Origin: Streptomonospora litoralis
Lineage (GTDB): Bacteria; Actinomycetota; Actinomycetes; Streptosporangiales; Streptosporangiaceae
DNA length: 64,000 nt
Assembly (NCBI RefSeq): GCF_004323735.1
Contig: NZ_CP036455.1
Span: 2,041,101 to 2,105,100 of the forward strand
Direction: 5' to 3'
Shown here: one piece after another, positions 8,231-17,196 of the stretch
Layout of the letters: each line of letters starts with the position of its first letter
Position numbering within the stretch: the stretch's first letter is position 1
Program-made: the position numbers and the translations under genes
The notes under the pieces: generated by a model
Databases searched by the model: none
What the model was told of the DNA's origin: nothing
What the model saw: the letters and a program-made list of their open reading frames with translations, nothing else

Positions 8231-9868
8231 ATGCGTGTCCATCGCTATCGGCGTCGGGCTTGGTCGGCCGTCGCCTTCGCCGCCGTGCTGAGCGCGGCCG
8301 CCGCGCTCGCCCCGCACCCGGGCGCCGCGGCGCAGGCCGACTCCGGTGTGGAGTTCGACGGTGCCGACTGCCCTGTGCCCGACCCCGGATCGACTGCCGC
8401 GACGCCGCTGCTCCCGGACCCCTTCACCAAGCTGGACGGCACGCGCATCTCCGCCGAGTCCGAGTGGCGGTGCCGGCGGGCCGAGATCAAGGAGCTGGCG
8501 GAGAGCTCCGTCTACGGCCACAAGCCCGCCAGACCCGACAGCGTCACGGGATCGGTCTCCGGCAGCGAGATCACCGTGAACGTGACACACCAGGGCAGGA
8601 GCGCCGGTTTCTCGGCGAGCGTCGACCTGCCGAGCGGCTCGGGCCCCTTCCCGGCGGTCGTGGTCCTGGGAGGACTCGGCGCGGACACCCAGACCATCAA
8701 GTCCTCCGGTGCCGCCGTCGTCGAGTTCGACCCCTACCAGGTCGGCGAAGAGGGCACGGGACGGGACGGCAAGCAGGGCGCGTTCTACAGCATCTACGGC
8801 TCCTCCAGCGAAACGGGCCTGCTCATGGCCTGGTCCTGGGGTGTGAGCCGGATCATCGACGTCATCGAGCAGTCGGACGGCAGCGTCCTCCAGGCGGACT
8901 CGACCGGTGTCACGGGGTGCTCACGCTTCGGCAAGGGCGCCTTCGTCTCCGGCGCGTTCGATCAGCGCATCGATCTGACCATGCCGGTCGAGTCGGGCAC
9001 CGCCGGCGTGCCCGCGTTCCGCTCGGTGGCCCAGGAAGACGGGGCGCAGCCGCTGAGCAGCGCCTACTCCGAGCAGCCGTGGCTCGGCGACGCGTTCAGC
9101 GCCTACACGCAGAACCCGGACCGACTGCCGGTGGACACCCACGAGATCGTCGCCATGGTCGCGCCACGCGGGCTGTTCATCATGGAGAACCCGCACGTCG
9201 ACTGGCTCGGCGCCACTTCCGGCAGCGTGGCCGCCCTCGGGGGAGCCGAGGTCTACAAGGCGCTCGGTGCCGAGGAGAACATCTCCTACTCCTCCGACGT
9301 CCAGGACGGCACCCACTGCGCCTCCCGCTCCGAGTGGCAGGCGCCCCTGCGGCAGAGCATCGAGAAGTTCCTGCTGGGGACCGGCAGTGCGCCCGGTGAG
9401 TTCCGGATCGCGCCGAGCGAGTCCGGCGACCTGTCCCAGTGGCGGAGCTGGCAGACGCCGACACTCGACGACAGCGGTGGCGGGGACCCCGGCGACGGCG
9501 ACCCGGGTGACGGCGACCCGGGCGATGGGGACCCGGGTGACGGCGATCCCGGCGACGGGGGCGCAGAAGGCGCCTGCACCGCGGACTTCCGCGCGGTCAA
9601 CAGCTGGTCCGGCGGCTACCAGGGCGAGGTGACGGTGAACAACACCGCCTCCGGTGCGCTCGACGGCTGGAGCGTCGCCATGACGCTGGCATCCGGGCAG
9701 TCCATCAGCAACCTCTGGAACGGCGAATACACCAGCACAGGAGGCTCCGTGACGGTCAGCGGCACCGGCTGGAACGGCACGGTTCCGGTCGGCGGAAGCG
9801 CCACCTTCGGCTTCGTCGCGAGCGGGTCCTCCGCCGCGCCCACCGACATCACCTGCACCACCCCCTGA
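8231..9868 (+). CDS. CE15 4-O-methyl-glucuronoyl methylesterase with CBM2
   Basis: 545 residues from ATG at 8231, with GGAGGT 5-6 bases upstream; an earlier in-frame ATG at 8204 lacks this and would precede the Arg-rich signal peptide. Residues 1-35 are a signal peptide. The catalytic domain (about 50-400) carries the CE15 serine motif GCSRFGKGA (Ser231), MPVESG (Glu254) and DGTHC (His362). Five GDGDP units (about 418-445) form the linker, and residues 449-545 are a CBM2 domain. CE15 enzymes cut ester links between lignin alcohols and glucuronic acid on xylan, which complements the divergent GH11 xylanase. Secreted, cellulose- or xylan-targeted by the CBM. Confidence 0.93.
   Translation: MRVHRYRRRAWSAVAFAAVLSAAAALAPHPGAAAQADSGVEFDGADCPVPDPGSTAATPLLPDPFTKLDGTRISAESEWRCRRAEIKELAESSVYGHKPARPDSVTGSVSGSEITVNVTHQGRSAGFSASVDLPSGSGPFPAVVVLGGLGADTQTIKSSGAAVVEFDPYQVGEEGTGRDGKQGAFYSIYGSSSETGLLMAWSWGVSRIIDVIEQSDGSVLQADSTGVTGCSRFGKGAFVSGAFDQRIDLTMPVESGTAGVPAFRSVAQEDGAQPLSSAYSEQPWLGDAFSAYTQNPDRLPVDTHEIVAMVAPRGLFIMENPHVDWLGATSGSVAALGGAEVYKALGAEENISYSSDVQDGTHCASRSEWQAPLRQSIEKFLLGTGSAPGEFRIAPSESGDLSQWRSWQTPTLDDSGGGDPGDGDPGDGDPGDGDPGDGDPGDGGAEGACTADFRAVNSWSGGYQGEVTVNNTASGALDGWSVAMTLASGQSISNLWNGEYTSTGGSVTVSGTGWNGTVPVGGSATFGFVASGSSAAPTDITCTTP
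9485..9559 (+). repeat. Five tandem 15-bp repeats encoding the GDGDP linker
   Basis: Five consecutive 15-base units close to GACCCGGGTGACGGC lie inside the esterase gene and encode the Asp/Gly/Pro linker between catalytic domain and CBM2. Such tracts expand and contract by slippage, so linker length may vary between strains. It is coding and not a CRISPR or VNTR outside a gene. Confidence 0.85.
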
Positions 9869-9933
9869 CCCGCTCGGGGGCCCAGGCGAGCCCGCCCCGC
9901 ACCCGTACCCCCTCCCGCCGGGGCGGGCTTGGA

Positions 9934-9974
9934 CCACGCTGCCTCGGGCGGTGCATCCGCCCGAGGCAGCGTGG
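9934..9974 (+). terminator. Strong hairpin terminator after the esterase gene
   Basis: A perfect 18-bp stem (9934-9951 with 9957-9974) closes a five-base TGCAT loop 65 bases after the esterase stop. There is no U-tract, as is common for actinobacterial terminators. It could also serve transcription arriving from the truncated lacI gene on the minus strand. Confidence 0.8.
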
Positions 9975-10102
9975 CCGTGACCTCTCGCCGCCTGCGCCGA
10001 AACCGGACGACCGCCTCGCCGAAGCGCTGGGGAGGATATGCCGGTTCGGCGGTGCCGGGTGAGCGCCTGTGCTCGCCCCGCAGGGCGGCAGGGAGGCCGG
10101 CG

Positions 10103-10405
10103 TCACCCCGGCGCTGGCCCCGTCGAGTCGCGGATGACCAGGTGGGAGGGCAGTACAACGCGGCGCGGACCGGCGCCGTCCTCCGCCGCGGAGCCGCGGG
10201 TCAGCAGGATCTCCACGGCGGCGCGCCCGGCCTCTTCCTGGGGGCCGGACAGGGTGGTCAGGGCGGGTACGCAGAAGTCCGCGCCGAGGATGTCGTCGTA
10301 GCCGGCCACGCTCAGCTCGTCGGGTACCCGCACCCCGCGTTCGGCCAGGCGCCGCAGGATGCCGATGGCCAGCAGGTCGTTGTGCGCGACGACATCGCAC
10401 TGGCC
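10103..10405 (-). pseudogene. LacI-family regulator, C-terminal fragment only
   Basis: Reading leftwards from about 10405, the sequence encodes the last hundred residues of a LacI/GalR regulator: DVVAHNDLLAIGILRRLAERG, VPDELSVAGYDDI and ALTTLSGPQEEAGRAAVEILL, ending at a stop at 10103. The DNA-binding domain and most of the ligand domain are absent. Upstream of the fragment the frame runs into the antisense of an HPPD-like gene remnant. The fragment would neither bind DNA nor fold as a full sensor domain. It may be what is left of the regulator of the neighbouring xylan genes. Confidence 0.8.
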
Positions 10406-10685
10406 TGCGACGACGTGTTCGCCGCGGCTCACGCGCTGCGCACCGCCGGTATCGCGCCGCTGCGGATTCCCGGCAACTACTACGCCGACCTCGCCGCGCG
10501 CACCGACCTCGCGCCGGCCGTGCGCGAGCGGATGCGCGAGAACGGAGTCCTCTACGACCGCGCCGGCGGCGGCGAGTTCCTCCACTTCTACACGCCGATG
10601 CTCGATGGCCGCCTCTTCTTCGAGGTGGTGCAGCGCACCGGCGGATACCGCGGCTCACTTCGCGCGCCTGCTGGCCGCGGAGTGA
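10390..10685 (+). pseudogene. C-terminal fragment of a 4-hydroxyphenylpyruvate-dioxygenase-like (VOC) protein
   Basis: In the plus frame from about 10393 the translation reads DIALACDDVFAAAHALRTAG, then NYYADLAART, NGVLYDRAGGGEFLHFYTPML and LFFEVVQRTGGYRG. This is the C-terminal part of HPPD and HPPD-like domains, including the metal-ligand Glu in FFEVVQR. The N-terminal two thirds are missing; the fragment begins where the LacI fragment on the other strand ends. After GGYRG the frame runs on past the expected end, and the natural-looking LAAE-stop lies in another frame (10683-10685), so there is probably also a small indel. Non-functional remnant. Confidence 0.75.
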
Positions 10686-10910
10686 GCTGGACCCGGCCGG
10701 CGGTTCCCGCCGCGGGGCGTGCCGCCGCACGGCGGGGTGCGCGGTGCGGCCCTGCGCCGCCCTGCGTTACGGCGCCTCCGGCCCGGCGGATGGCCGGTTC
10801 CGGCCATCCGCCTCGGCGGGCAGGCCGGCGGTACCGCACCGACTGGTGGCGGACGGCGGGCACGGATAGGTTCGACCGGTCAGCCGATCAGCCGCCGAAG
10901 GAAACGCCGC

Positions 10911-11555
10911 ATGCACACGCCAGAGCACGGTCCCCCCGGCCCCGGGAATGCGCAGCAGATGCCGGACGCCCGGCAGCCGCAGCCCGGATGGGGGAACCCG
11001 CCTCCGCCGGGGCCGCCGTATCCGGGCGGACCGCAGCCGGGGCAGCCGCCCGCCGCACCCGGCGGCTATCCGCCGGGTGCGGGCTATCCCGGACCTCCCG
11101 CTCCCGGATGGCCGCCGCACCCGCGGCCCGCAAAGGCATCCCAGCCCGCTACGGTGATCGTGGCGCGCGTCCTGCACTTCGTGCTCGGCGGCTTCGCCGT
11201 GCTGGTGGCCTTCTTTCTCGGAATCGCCTCACTGGGCGCGCGGCTCGACCCGGCCATGGGCGCCGAGGCCGAGCAGGTCTCGAACGAGATCGCTGTCGCC
11301 GCACTCGTCGCGCTCCTGCTGGCGGCGGTGTTCTTCGTGCTGGGCGGCATCGGCGGCCGGCGTTCGCCGAAGGTGCTGTGGACGTCGGTCGGCGTTTACG
11401 CGGTGCTGGCGGCACTGGACGTCGTCGGCTTCTCCCTGGAGCCGGAGACGGGGCAGATCCTGATCGGGTTGGTGCCCTGCGCCGTGCTCATCACCCTGCT
11501 GCTCGTCGGGCCCTCCCGGAACCACTACCTGTCCGGGCGCGCACCAGCGGCTTGA
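10911..11555 (+). CDS. Proline-rich membrane protein with four TM helices
   Basis: 214 residues from ATG at 10911 with AAGGAAA upstream. Residues 1-78 are Pro/Gly/Gln-rich, cytoplasmic and disordered (repeats of PPG, PGG and GYP). Residues 80-205 hold four hydrophobic segments (VARVLHFVLGGFAVLVAFFLG, IAVAALVALLLAAVFFVLGG, LWTSVGVYAVLAALDVVGF and ILIGLVPCAVLITLLLV). This pattern is common in actinobacterial proteins of unknown function. No catalytic motif is seen. It stands alone between the HPPD remnant and the PucR-like gene. Confidence 0.75.
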   Translation: MHTPEHGPPGPGNAQQMPDARQPQPGWGNPPPPGPPYPGGPQPGQPPAAPGGYPPGAGYPGPPAPGWPPHPRPAKASQPATVIVARVLHFVLGGFAVLVAFFLGIASLGARLDPAMGAEAEQVSNEIAVAALVALLLAAVFFVLGGIGGRRSPKVLWTSVGVYAVLAALDVVGFSLEPETGQILIGLVPCAVLITLLLVGPSRNHYLSGRAPAA

Positions 11556-11752
11556 GCCGGGACCGCCCGTGGACGGCGCCTGCGCCCGTGATGCGGAAGC
11601 CGGGCGGTCTCGTCGGCTTTCCGCGGTGCGGGCGAATCTTGTAGAGGGGCGCCGGCGCAGGCGGTGGTGTCCGGTCCGGCGCCCGCCCCACCGGGTGCCC
11701 CGCCGGCAGGCATCCGACCCGACGACCAGGCATGTGTACGCTGAGAGGCCGC

Positions 11753-13255
11753 ATGGCTCCGACGGGTGGAGGTGGCGTGTCGACGTCCGGGATGCTCGAT
11801 GACCTGCTGCGCCAGCTGCGGCCCGGCGCCTCCCCGGAGTCCGGGCCCCGGCCGCAGCAGCTCGCCGATCGCCTGCGGGAGCAGACCGGCGTGGACGTCG
11901 CGCTCGTGGACGGCGAGGGGCGGGCGGAGGTGGCCACGGCCGGGATCTCGGGCGAGGTGCTCGCGGACCTGCAGCCGGTGCTGGTGCAGCTGCTGGGGGG
12001 CGAGCTCGCGGCGGCCGCCACGCGGGCGGGCGCGATGCACGTCCGATGCGAGGTGCTGCGGCGCGAACCCCCGCGCTCGGTACTGGTGGCGGCGGCCCCC
12101 TCGCCGCTGACCCCGGAGGCCGCCACGCTGGCCTCGCACACCGGGACCGTGCTCGACACGCTGCGGCGCGTCCGGAGCGCCGACGAGGCCGCCGACCGCT
12201 ACCGGCAGGCCGCCGACCGGCTCCGCGTCGCCGTCTTCATGGCCCTCATGACCGGCGACGTCACTCTGGCGCGCAGGATGACGGTCGGAGCCGTGCCCCC
12301 GTTGCTGGACGCCGAGCGCGTACGGCTCTACCTGCTGAACTGCCCTTCCGCCGAACGCGAGACCATCGCCGTGCAGAGTCAGGACGAACACGGCTATCAC
12401 GGCCGGAGCATGGTCGTGCGCTGTCCGGTCTACGACCCCCACCTCATCTGCCTGATCCCCGACGACGGGGACGGCGGGGCCGAGGCGGACAGCGGCCTGG
12501 CCGCGCTGCTGCACTCCCTGGCGCGGGAGAACCCGCGGTACTGCCTGGGTATCAGCGAGCCGCAGCCGCTCCACGCCACGGCCGAGGCCTATGAGCAGGC
12601 CCGCCACGCTCTGGCCGGCGCGCGGCATACGGGTTCCCGCGCCGTCCCCTACGACGGCCACGCGCCGCTCGCCCGCCTGCTGCCGCGCGCGCAGGCCCAC
12701 GCATGGGCCCGCGGGCTGCTGGCGCCCATCGAGGAGCTTCCCCGGATCACCGTCGACGTCACACGCCTCGCCCTCTCCTTCCCCCGCTTGGCGGTGGCGC
12801 GCCTGCTGGGCATCAGCCGCAACACCGTGACGGCCCACCTGCGGCGTGTCGAGGACGCCCTGGGCATGGACCTGCACGACGTCCACGACCGCGCCGTACT
12901 CGCCCTCGCGCTGGCCGCCGCCGGCCTCCCGCCCGCCGGCGGATCCGCCGAAGACACGCCCGACGCGCCGTCGCTGGACGCCCTGCTCATCACCGAGGAG
13001 GCTCTCCTCTGGGCGCGGAGGTTCCTCACACCGCTGCACGACGAGGCGCACGGCCCCCTGCCGGAGACGCTGCGCGCCTGGGTCGACGCCGGCGCCGACG
13101 CCCGGCGCGCGGCGCACACCCTGGACGTGAGCCGCACAACGGTCCGCGCCCGCCTGCGTACGGCCGAGGGGCTGCTGAACCGGGATCTGCTCACCCCCGG
13201 CCCCGGCACCCACGACCTCGTCCATGCGCTGCGCATCACCGAGAGTGCATCGTGA
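11753..13255 (+). CDS. PucR/CdaR-like transcriptional regulator with two HTH segments
   Basis: 500 residues from ATG at 11753 (GAGAGG upstream); GTG at 11777 with GGAGG is an almost equal alternative. The first 300 residues have no clear named domain and may form a ligand- or partner-binding region. Two helix-turn-helix segments follow: one near 345-370 (VARLLGISRNTVTAHLRRVEDALG) and one near 455-480 (RAAHTLDVSRTTVRARLRTAEGLL). This arrangement is typical of PucR-type regulators that have a duplicated HTH_30 domain. No target is evident; the downstream gene is convergent. The protein is long but within family range. Confidence 0.75.
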   Translation: MAPTGGGGVSTSGMLDDLLRQLRPGASPESGPRPQQLADRLREQTGVDVALVDGEGRAEVATAGISGEVLADLQPVLVQLLGGELAAAATRAGAMHVRCEVLRREPPRSVLVAAAPSPLTPEAATLASHTGTVLDTLRRVRSADEAADRYRQAADRLRVAVFMALMTGDVTLARRMTVGAVPPLLDAERVRLYLLNCPSAERETIAVQSQDEHGYHGRSMVVRCPVYDPHLICLIPDDGDGGAEADSGLAALLHSLARENPRYCLGISEPQPLHATAEAYEQARHALAGARHTGSRAVPYDGHAPLARLLPRAQAHAWARGLLAPIEELPRITVDVTRLALSFPRLAVARLLGISRNTVTAHLRRVEDALGMDLHDVHDRAVLALALAAAGLPPAGGSAEDTPDAPSLDALLITEEALLWARRFLTPLHDEAHGPLPETLRAWVDAGADARRAAHTLDVSRTTVRARLRTAEGLLNRDLLTPGPGTHDLVHALRITESAS

Positions 13256-13527
13256 ACAGTCGCCGCCGGGCGAGTGGGCACTGTGCGCATTGCCCCGGAG
13301 GTGACGCGGGCCTAACGTCGGCTTTGTTCGGTCGCCGAGCCGGTGAGCGGGGATTCCGGTGGCTGGGCCCGGACGGCGGGAGGGCGCCCGGGAGGCCGCG
13401 GACCGCCGTTCATGCGGGCGACCGGAGGTGCCGATCGCCGAGGGGGACGGTCGGCGGATCAGCTGAGGCACCGGATTGGGACGGAGTCCGGCGCCACGCG
13501 GCTCCGCCGAGCGGGATGACGGCGCCT

Positions 13528-13561
13528 CCGCCGGGGCCCGGCCGCGGCCGGGCCCCGGCGG
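13528..13561. terminator. 34-bp perfect palindrome between convergent genes
   Basis: A GC-only perfect palindrome spans 13528-13561 between the end of the PucR-like gene (plus) and the end of the HTH gene (minus). It would form a very stable hairpin in either transcript and is best read as a bidirectional terminator. The remainder of 13256-13640 shows no gene. Confidence 0.7.
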
Positions 13562-13640
13562 GCTCGACCCCGCAGGAACGCCAGAATGTCACCGGTCTGT
13601 CGGAGCGGCTGCGCACCGGTCACGCTGCTGTAGACGGTGC

Positions 13641-14072
13641 TCACGCGGTCACCACCGACTCGATGGAGCGCAGCAGTTCCGCGCTGTCGCCGAGCCCGCC
13701 GAGGACGACGACCTTCAGGCGCGCCCTCTCCTCGTCGTAGACCGTCTGCACCCGCACCGGCGCGCCGCCGTCGCGGGGACCGGCCGCGGCGCCGGTGAGG
13801 AGGGTGGAGACGCGGGACGCCGTTTCGGGATCGATCGCCTCGACCTCCACGACACTCGACACCTCGGCGTGCCGCCGACGCCCGGCCGTCTCGTGCGGCC
13901 GGGCCGACAGGTGGCGGCCGGTGAACGCCTCCAGATCCTCGCGGGCGATCCGGTACTGCTTGCCGATGCGCACCGCCTTGAGCCGACCGTCGCGCACGTA
14001 GCTGCGCACGGTCCGCACGTGCAGTCCCAGTCGATCGGCGACTTGCTCCGCGGAGAAGAGCTCCTGTTCCAT
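13641..14072 (-). CDS. Excisionase-type helix-turn-helix protein
   Basis: 143 residues from ATG at 14072. Residues 5-52 are a MerR/excisionase-like HTH_17 domain (LFSAEQVADRLGLHVRTVRSYVRDGRLKAVRIGKQYRIAREDLEAF). The C-terminal 85 residues contain a predicted alpha/beta segment (VVEVEAIDPETASRVSTLL, LKVVVLGGLGDSAELLRSIESVV) seen in stand-alone transcription factors of this type. The best SD (GGGAGG) is about 13 bases away, so the start is less certain. No integrase or phage genes lie nearby, so it is more likely a regulator, perhaps of the adjacent one-carbon and choline genes, than a recombination directionality factor. Confidence 0.8.
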   Translation of the reverse strand: MEQELFSAEQVADRLGLHVRTVRSYVRDGRLKAVRIGKQYRIAREDLEAFTGRHLSARPHETAGRRRHAEVSSVVEVEAIDPETASRVSTLLTGAAAGPRDGGAPVRVQTVYDEERARLKVVVLGGLGDSAELLRSIESVVTA

Positions 14073-14177
14073 ATACGCATCATAGCCTCCCTATCGAAGG
14101 GGAAGTGCGGAACGATGCGTAGTATCAAGGAACGATCCGCCACATGGTGAGGGGAGAATCGAGGCTGCCGGGAGGAG

Positions 14178-15095
14178 TCAGCGGAAGCGGAATCCGGGAG
14201 CCGGCCCCGCCTGCGCGGCCCACTGCCCCGCGGGGAGCTTGCCGGTGCCGGAGTGCTGCACCCGCCCGACGCGCAGCACGTCGCCGTTGAGCCGGACCGC
14301 GAACCCCGAATCGTCGACGTCGAGCACCTCACCGGGTCGGCCGGGGCGCCGCTCGCCGGTGAGACGGCAGTCGAAGAACCGCAGTTTCTCCTCCTCGAAG
14401 AGCGTCCAGGCGCCCGGCCGCGGATCCGCGCCGCGGATCAGGTCGTAGACGACGCGCGCGGGGCGGTGCCAGTGGATCTCGACGTGCCGGTCGCTGCAGC
14501 CGGGCTCGAACGTCGCCTCGGCGTGGTCCTGCTCGATCCGCGGCGCCTCGCCCGCCGCCACCAGGGCCACCGCCTCGGACACGGCGTCCACGCCCAAGGG
14601 GAAGAGCCGGTCGAAGTAGAGGCTGCCCACGGTGTCGTCGGGGCCGATCGGGCACCGCTTCTGCAGCAGGACCGGGCCGGTGTCGATGCCCCGGTCGGGC
14701 CAGAATATGCTCAGGCCGGTCTCCTGCTCGCCGTTGATGAGGGCCCAGTTGATCGCCGACTTGCCGCGGTGCAGCGGCAGCAGGCTCGGGTGGTACTGCG
14801 CCGTCCCGTGGGTGGGCAGCGTGAACACGTCGTCCGGCAGGAAATGGGTGACGAAGGCCATCAGGCAGAAGTCGGCCTCCAGTTCCTTCCACTTCACGAG
14901 CCCGCCGGGCTCTTTCAGGCTCGCGGTGGACACCCGCGGGATGCCGGCCTCCTCACTGGCGGACCAGAGCCGGTCCACCCGCCCGCCTTGGGCGGGCTCC
15001 GGCGCCGCGACGCCCGCTACGGTCACACCGTCGTCCTGCAGCCGCCGCAGCACCGCCTCTCCGAAGGCCGCCTGTCCGATGATGGCAACACGCAT
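14178..15095 (-). CDS. 10-formyltetrahydrofolate hydrolase-like formyltransferase
   Basis: 305 residues from ATG at 15095 with GGGAGAG upstream. The order is that of Fmt-type enzymes: Rossmann-like N-terminus (MRVAIIGQAAFGEAVLRRL), the folate motif YHPSLLPLHRGKSAINWALI with FWPDRGIDTG, and a C-terminal beta barrel. The segments around YHPSLLP, SIFW, LLLQK and IRGADPRPGAWT resemble the hydrolase domain of 10-formyl-THF dehydrogenase (ALDH1L1) more than Met-tRNA formyltransferase, where an Asn precedes the His. It probably handles formyl-THF made during oxidation of betaine methyl groups: choline oxidase is the next gene upstream on the same strand. That role is inferred. Confidence 0.75.
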   Translation of the reverse strand: MRVAIIGQAAFGEAVLRRLQDDGVTVAGVAAPEPAQGGRVDRLWSASEEAGIPRVSTASLKEPGGLVKWKELEADFCLMAFVTHFLPDDVFTLPTHGTAQYHPSLLPLHRGKSAINWALINGEQETGLSIFWPDRGIDTGPVLLQKRCPIGPDDTVGSLYFDRLFPLGVDAVSEAVALVAAGEAPRIEQDHAEATFEPGCSDRHVEIHWHRPARVVYDLIRGADPRPGAWTLFEEEKLRFFDCRLTGERRPGRPGEVLDVDDSGFAVRLNGDVLRVGRVQHSGTGKLPAGQWAAQAGPAPGFRFR

Positions 15096-15275
15096 ATATC
15101 TCTCCCGGCTGGAATTTCCGTGGATTCCCCCGTCTGAGCCTTTCGGCAACGTATCGGATCGGTTGGGACACGCCATGACTGCCGGGGTGAGAGCTCTGTT
15201 GCGGTTTCTTCGGTTTTCGGTTCCTCGCCTGGTCGGCGGCCTTCTCGGGGGTGTGCGACCGCCGCGGCGCCGCGG

Positions 15276-16832
15276 TCACCGGTCGGCGCGGATGAGGTCG
15301 GCCGCTCGCTCGCCCACCGCCAGGACGGTGACCATCGGGTTGGGGGAGGGCATCGTGGGAAACACCGACGCGTCGGCGATACGCAGCCCCGACAGCCCGC
15401 GTACCCGCAGCTCGGGGTCGACCACCGCCGCCGGGTCGTCCGCGGCCCCCATCCGGCAGGTGCCGGCGGGGTGGTACACGGTGTGGGCAGCGCGGCGCCC
15501 GTACTCCGAGAGCTCGGCGTCGGTGGTCAGCGCGGGGCCGGGGGCGACCTCGCGCTTGATCCAGGAGGCGAAGGGCTCGGTCGCGGCGATGTCGCGGGCG
15601 ATGCGCAGCCCGTCGACGATCGTCTGCGCGTCGTAGTCCTCGGGATCGGTGAAGTAGCGGAAGTCCAGCGCGGGCTTGACGCCGGGGTCGGCGCTGGTCA
15701 GCCACAGCTTGCCGCGCGAGCGCGACCGGGGAATGTTGGGCGTCATGCAGATCGCGTTGCGCGGGCCCGGCGAGTCGTAGCCCAGGCGGGCGGTGTTGTC
15801 GTCGAAGGGCACCTGGTAGATGTGGAACATCAGATCCGGGCGCGGATCACCGGTGTCGCGGCGCACGAACAGGCCGCCGTCGGAGGCCATCACGGTGGTC
15901 TCGGGCACTTCGCGCTCGGTCTCCCACATGATGATCGACTCGGGATGGTCGAGCAGGTGCTCGCCCACTCCGGGCAGGTCGTGGCCCACGTCCAGGCCGA
16001 CCTCGCGCAGATCGTCGGCCGGGCCCACCCCGGAGAGCATGAGCAGGCGCGGCGTGTCGATCGCGCCGGCGCACAGGATGACCTCGCGCTCGGCGGTGAC
16101 GGTCTGCTCGGAGCCGTCGGCGGCGGTGACGCGGACGCCCGTGGCGCGGTCGCCGTCGAAGACGAGCCGGTGGGCCCAGGTCTCCAGCATCAGGGTCAGG
16201 TTGCGGCGGACCCCGATGATCGGGTGCAGGTAGGCCACCGAGGCCGAGGAGCGGTAGCCGGTGTAGGGGTCGTAGGCGAGGGACAGGTACCCGGCACCGT
16301 CGCGGAAGCCGCCGCGGTGGGAGGTTTCGGCGTTGAAGTCGTCGATCACCGGCACGCCGATGGCCCGGGACGAGGCGGTGATCCAGTCGGTGACGATGGC
16401 GTTTCGGTCCTGGGGTGCAACCGGGATGATGTTGCACTTGATGCGGTCGGCGTAGGACTGCACGGTGGCGTTGTCCCACCCGCGGGCGCCGGCGGCCACC
16501 CAGTCGTCGAGGTCCTGGGGGAAGGGCCGGAAGCTGATGAGGGTGTTGTGGGAGGAGCAGCCGCCCAGCACCCGGGCGCGCGAGTGGACGATGTGGGAGT
16601 TGCCGCGCGGCTGGGGGGTCGTGGTGTAACCGTAGTCCAGGTCGCTTTCCAGCAGGTTCAGCCACTCGCCCAGGCGCAGGACACGTTCCAGGCCCTGGTC
16701 GGAGGGGCCGCCTTCGATGACGCACACGCTGGTGCCGGGGTCCTCGGTGAGCCGGTCGGCGATCACCGAGCCGGCTGTGCCGCCGCCCACGATGACGTAG
16801 TCGAAGGACGCGTCGCTCTGGTGTGGGGCCAC
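15276..16832 (-). CDS. Choline oxidase-like GMC flavoenzyme
   Basis: 518 residues from GTG at 16832, chosen for AAAAGGAG 8 bases upstream. The N-terminus has the FAD dinucleotide motif VIVGGGTAGSVIADRL. HSRARVLGGCSSHN (His95) matches the histidine that binds FAD covalently in choline oxidase CodA. The C-terminal active-site pair is present: His454 in TVYHPAGTCRMG and Asn498 in PSPNPMVTV. DHPES carries the Glu that holds the trimethylammonium group in CodA. The enzyme likely oxidises choline to glycine betaine. It is divergent from a betaine/choline ABC transporter across a 620-base control region. A second, broken copy lies at 52631-52981. Choline dehydrogenase or another alcohol oxidase activity cannot be excluded. 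Confidence 0.85.
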   Translation of the reverse strand: MAPHQSDASFDYVIVGGGTAGSVIADRLTEDPGTSVCVIEGGPSDQGLERVLRLGEWLNLLESDLDYGYTTTPQPRGNSHIVHSRARVLGGCSSHNTLISFRPFPQDLDDWVAAGARGWDNATVQSYADRIKCNIIPVAPQDRNAIVTDWITASSRAIGVPVIDDFNAETSHRGGFRDGAGYLSLAYDPYTGYRSSASVAYLHPIIGVRRNLTLMLETWAHRLVFDGDRATGVRVTAADGSEQTVTAEREVILCAGAIDTPRLLMLSGVGPADDLREVGLDVGHDLPGVGEHLLDHPESIIMWETEREVPETTVMASDGGLFVRRDTGDPRPDLMFHIYQVPFDDNTARLGYDSPGPRNAICMTPNIPRSRSRGKLWLTSADPGVKPALDFRYFTDPEDYDAQTIVDGLRIARDIAATEPFASWIKREVAPGPALTTDAELSEYGRRAAHTVYHPAGTCRMGAADDPAAVVDPELRVRGLSGLRIADASVFPTMPSPNPMVTVLAVGERAADLIRADR

Positions 16833-17196
16833 GTGTACAACTCCTTTTCTGTGCTCCGCGCCGGGGTCTTCGGCCGGGCGCGGCGGCGGTTTCGAAACGG
16901 TCTTGCGGGGGAGCGGGATTGAGGTCCCGCGTGCGTTCGCCGCCGGTTCGCGACAGATCTTCGCGGACGGCGGGAACACATCGGACCCGCCGGCTCCGCG
17001 GTGAGCCGGCTCACATACCCGAAGCCCCCGGCGGGCGAACGCACTCTCCATTCTGCCCGCGGACGCCCGTCTCGCAACCTCCCCCTTTGTGCGGCCCCGT
17101 ATGCGGGCGCCTGTGGTGCGGCGGGCCCGGGTGCGCTCGTGTTTCACGGACCTGGAGGCCCGCGGCGCGATTCTTCCGGGTTCCGGTTTTCCGTCC

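Noticed and set aside
9485-9559. Tandem 15-bp repeats as a CRISPR-like array
   Set aside because: Units are contiguous without spacers and encode the GDGDP linker of the esterase.
9929-11644. A single plus-strand gene running through the HPPD-like segment
   Set aside because: Only 10393-10660 shows homology; the rest of the frame is non-homologous shadow sequence that also crosses the membrane protein gene in another frame.
13528-13561. Large perfect palindrome as a replication origin or attachment site
   Set aside because: It lies exactly between convergent gene ends, as does the similar one at 55284-55321. Terminator function is the simpler reading.
13641-14072. Excisionase-like HTH gene as a sign of an integrated element
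   Set aside because: No integrase, att repeats or tRNA were found nearby. HTH_17 domains are common in ordinary regulators.
14178-15095. Methionyl-tRNA formyltransferase (fmt)
   Set aside because: The catalytic region matches the formyl-THF hydrolase type and no def or other translation gene is adjacent.
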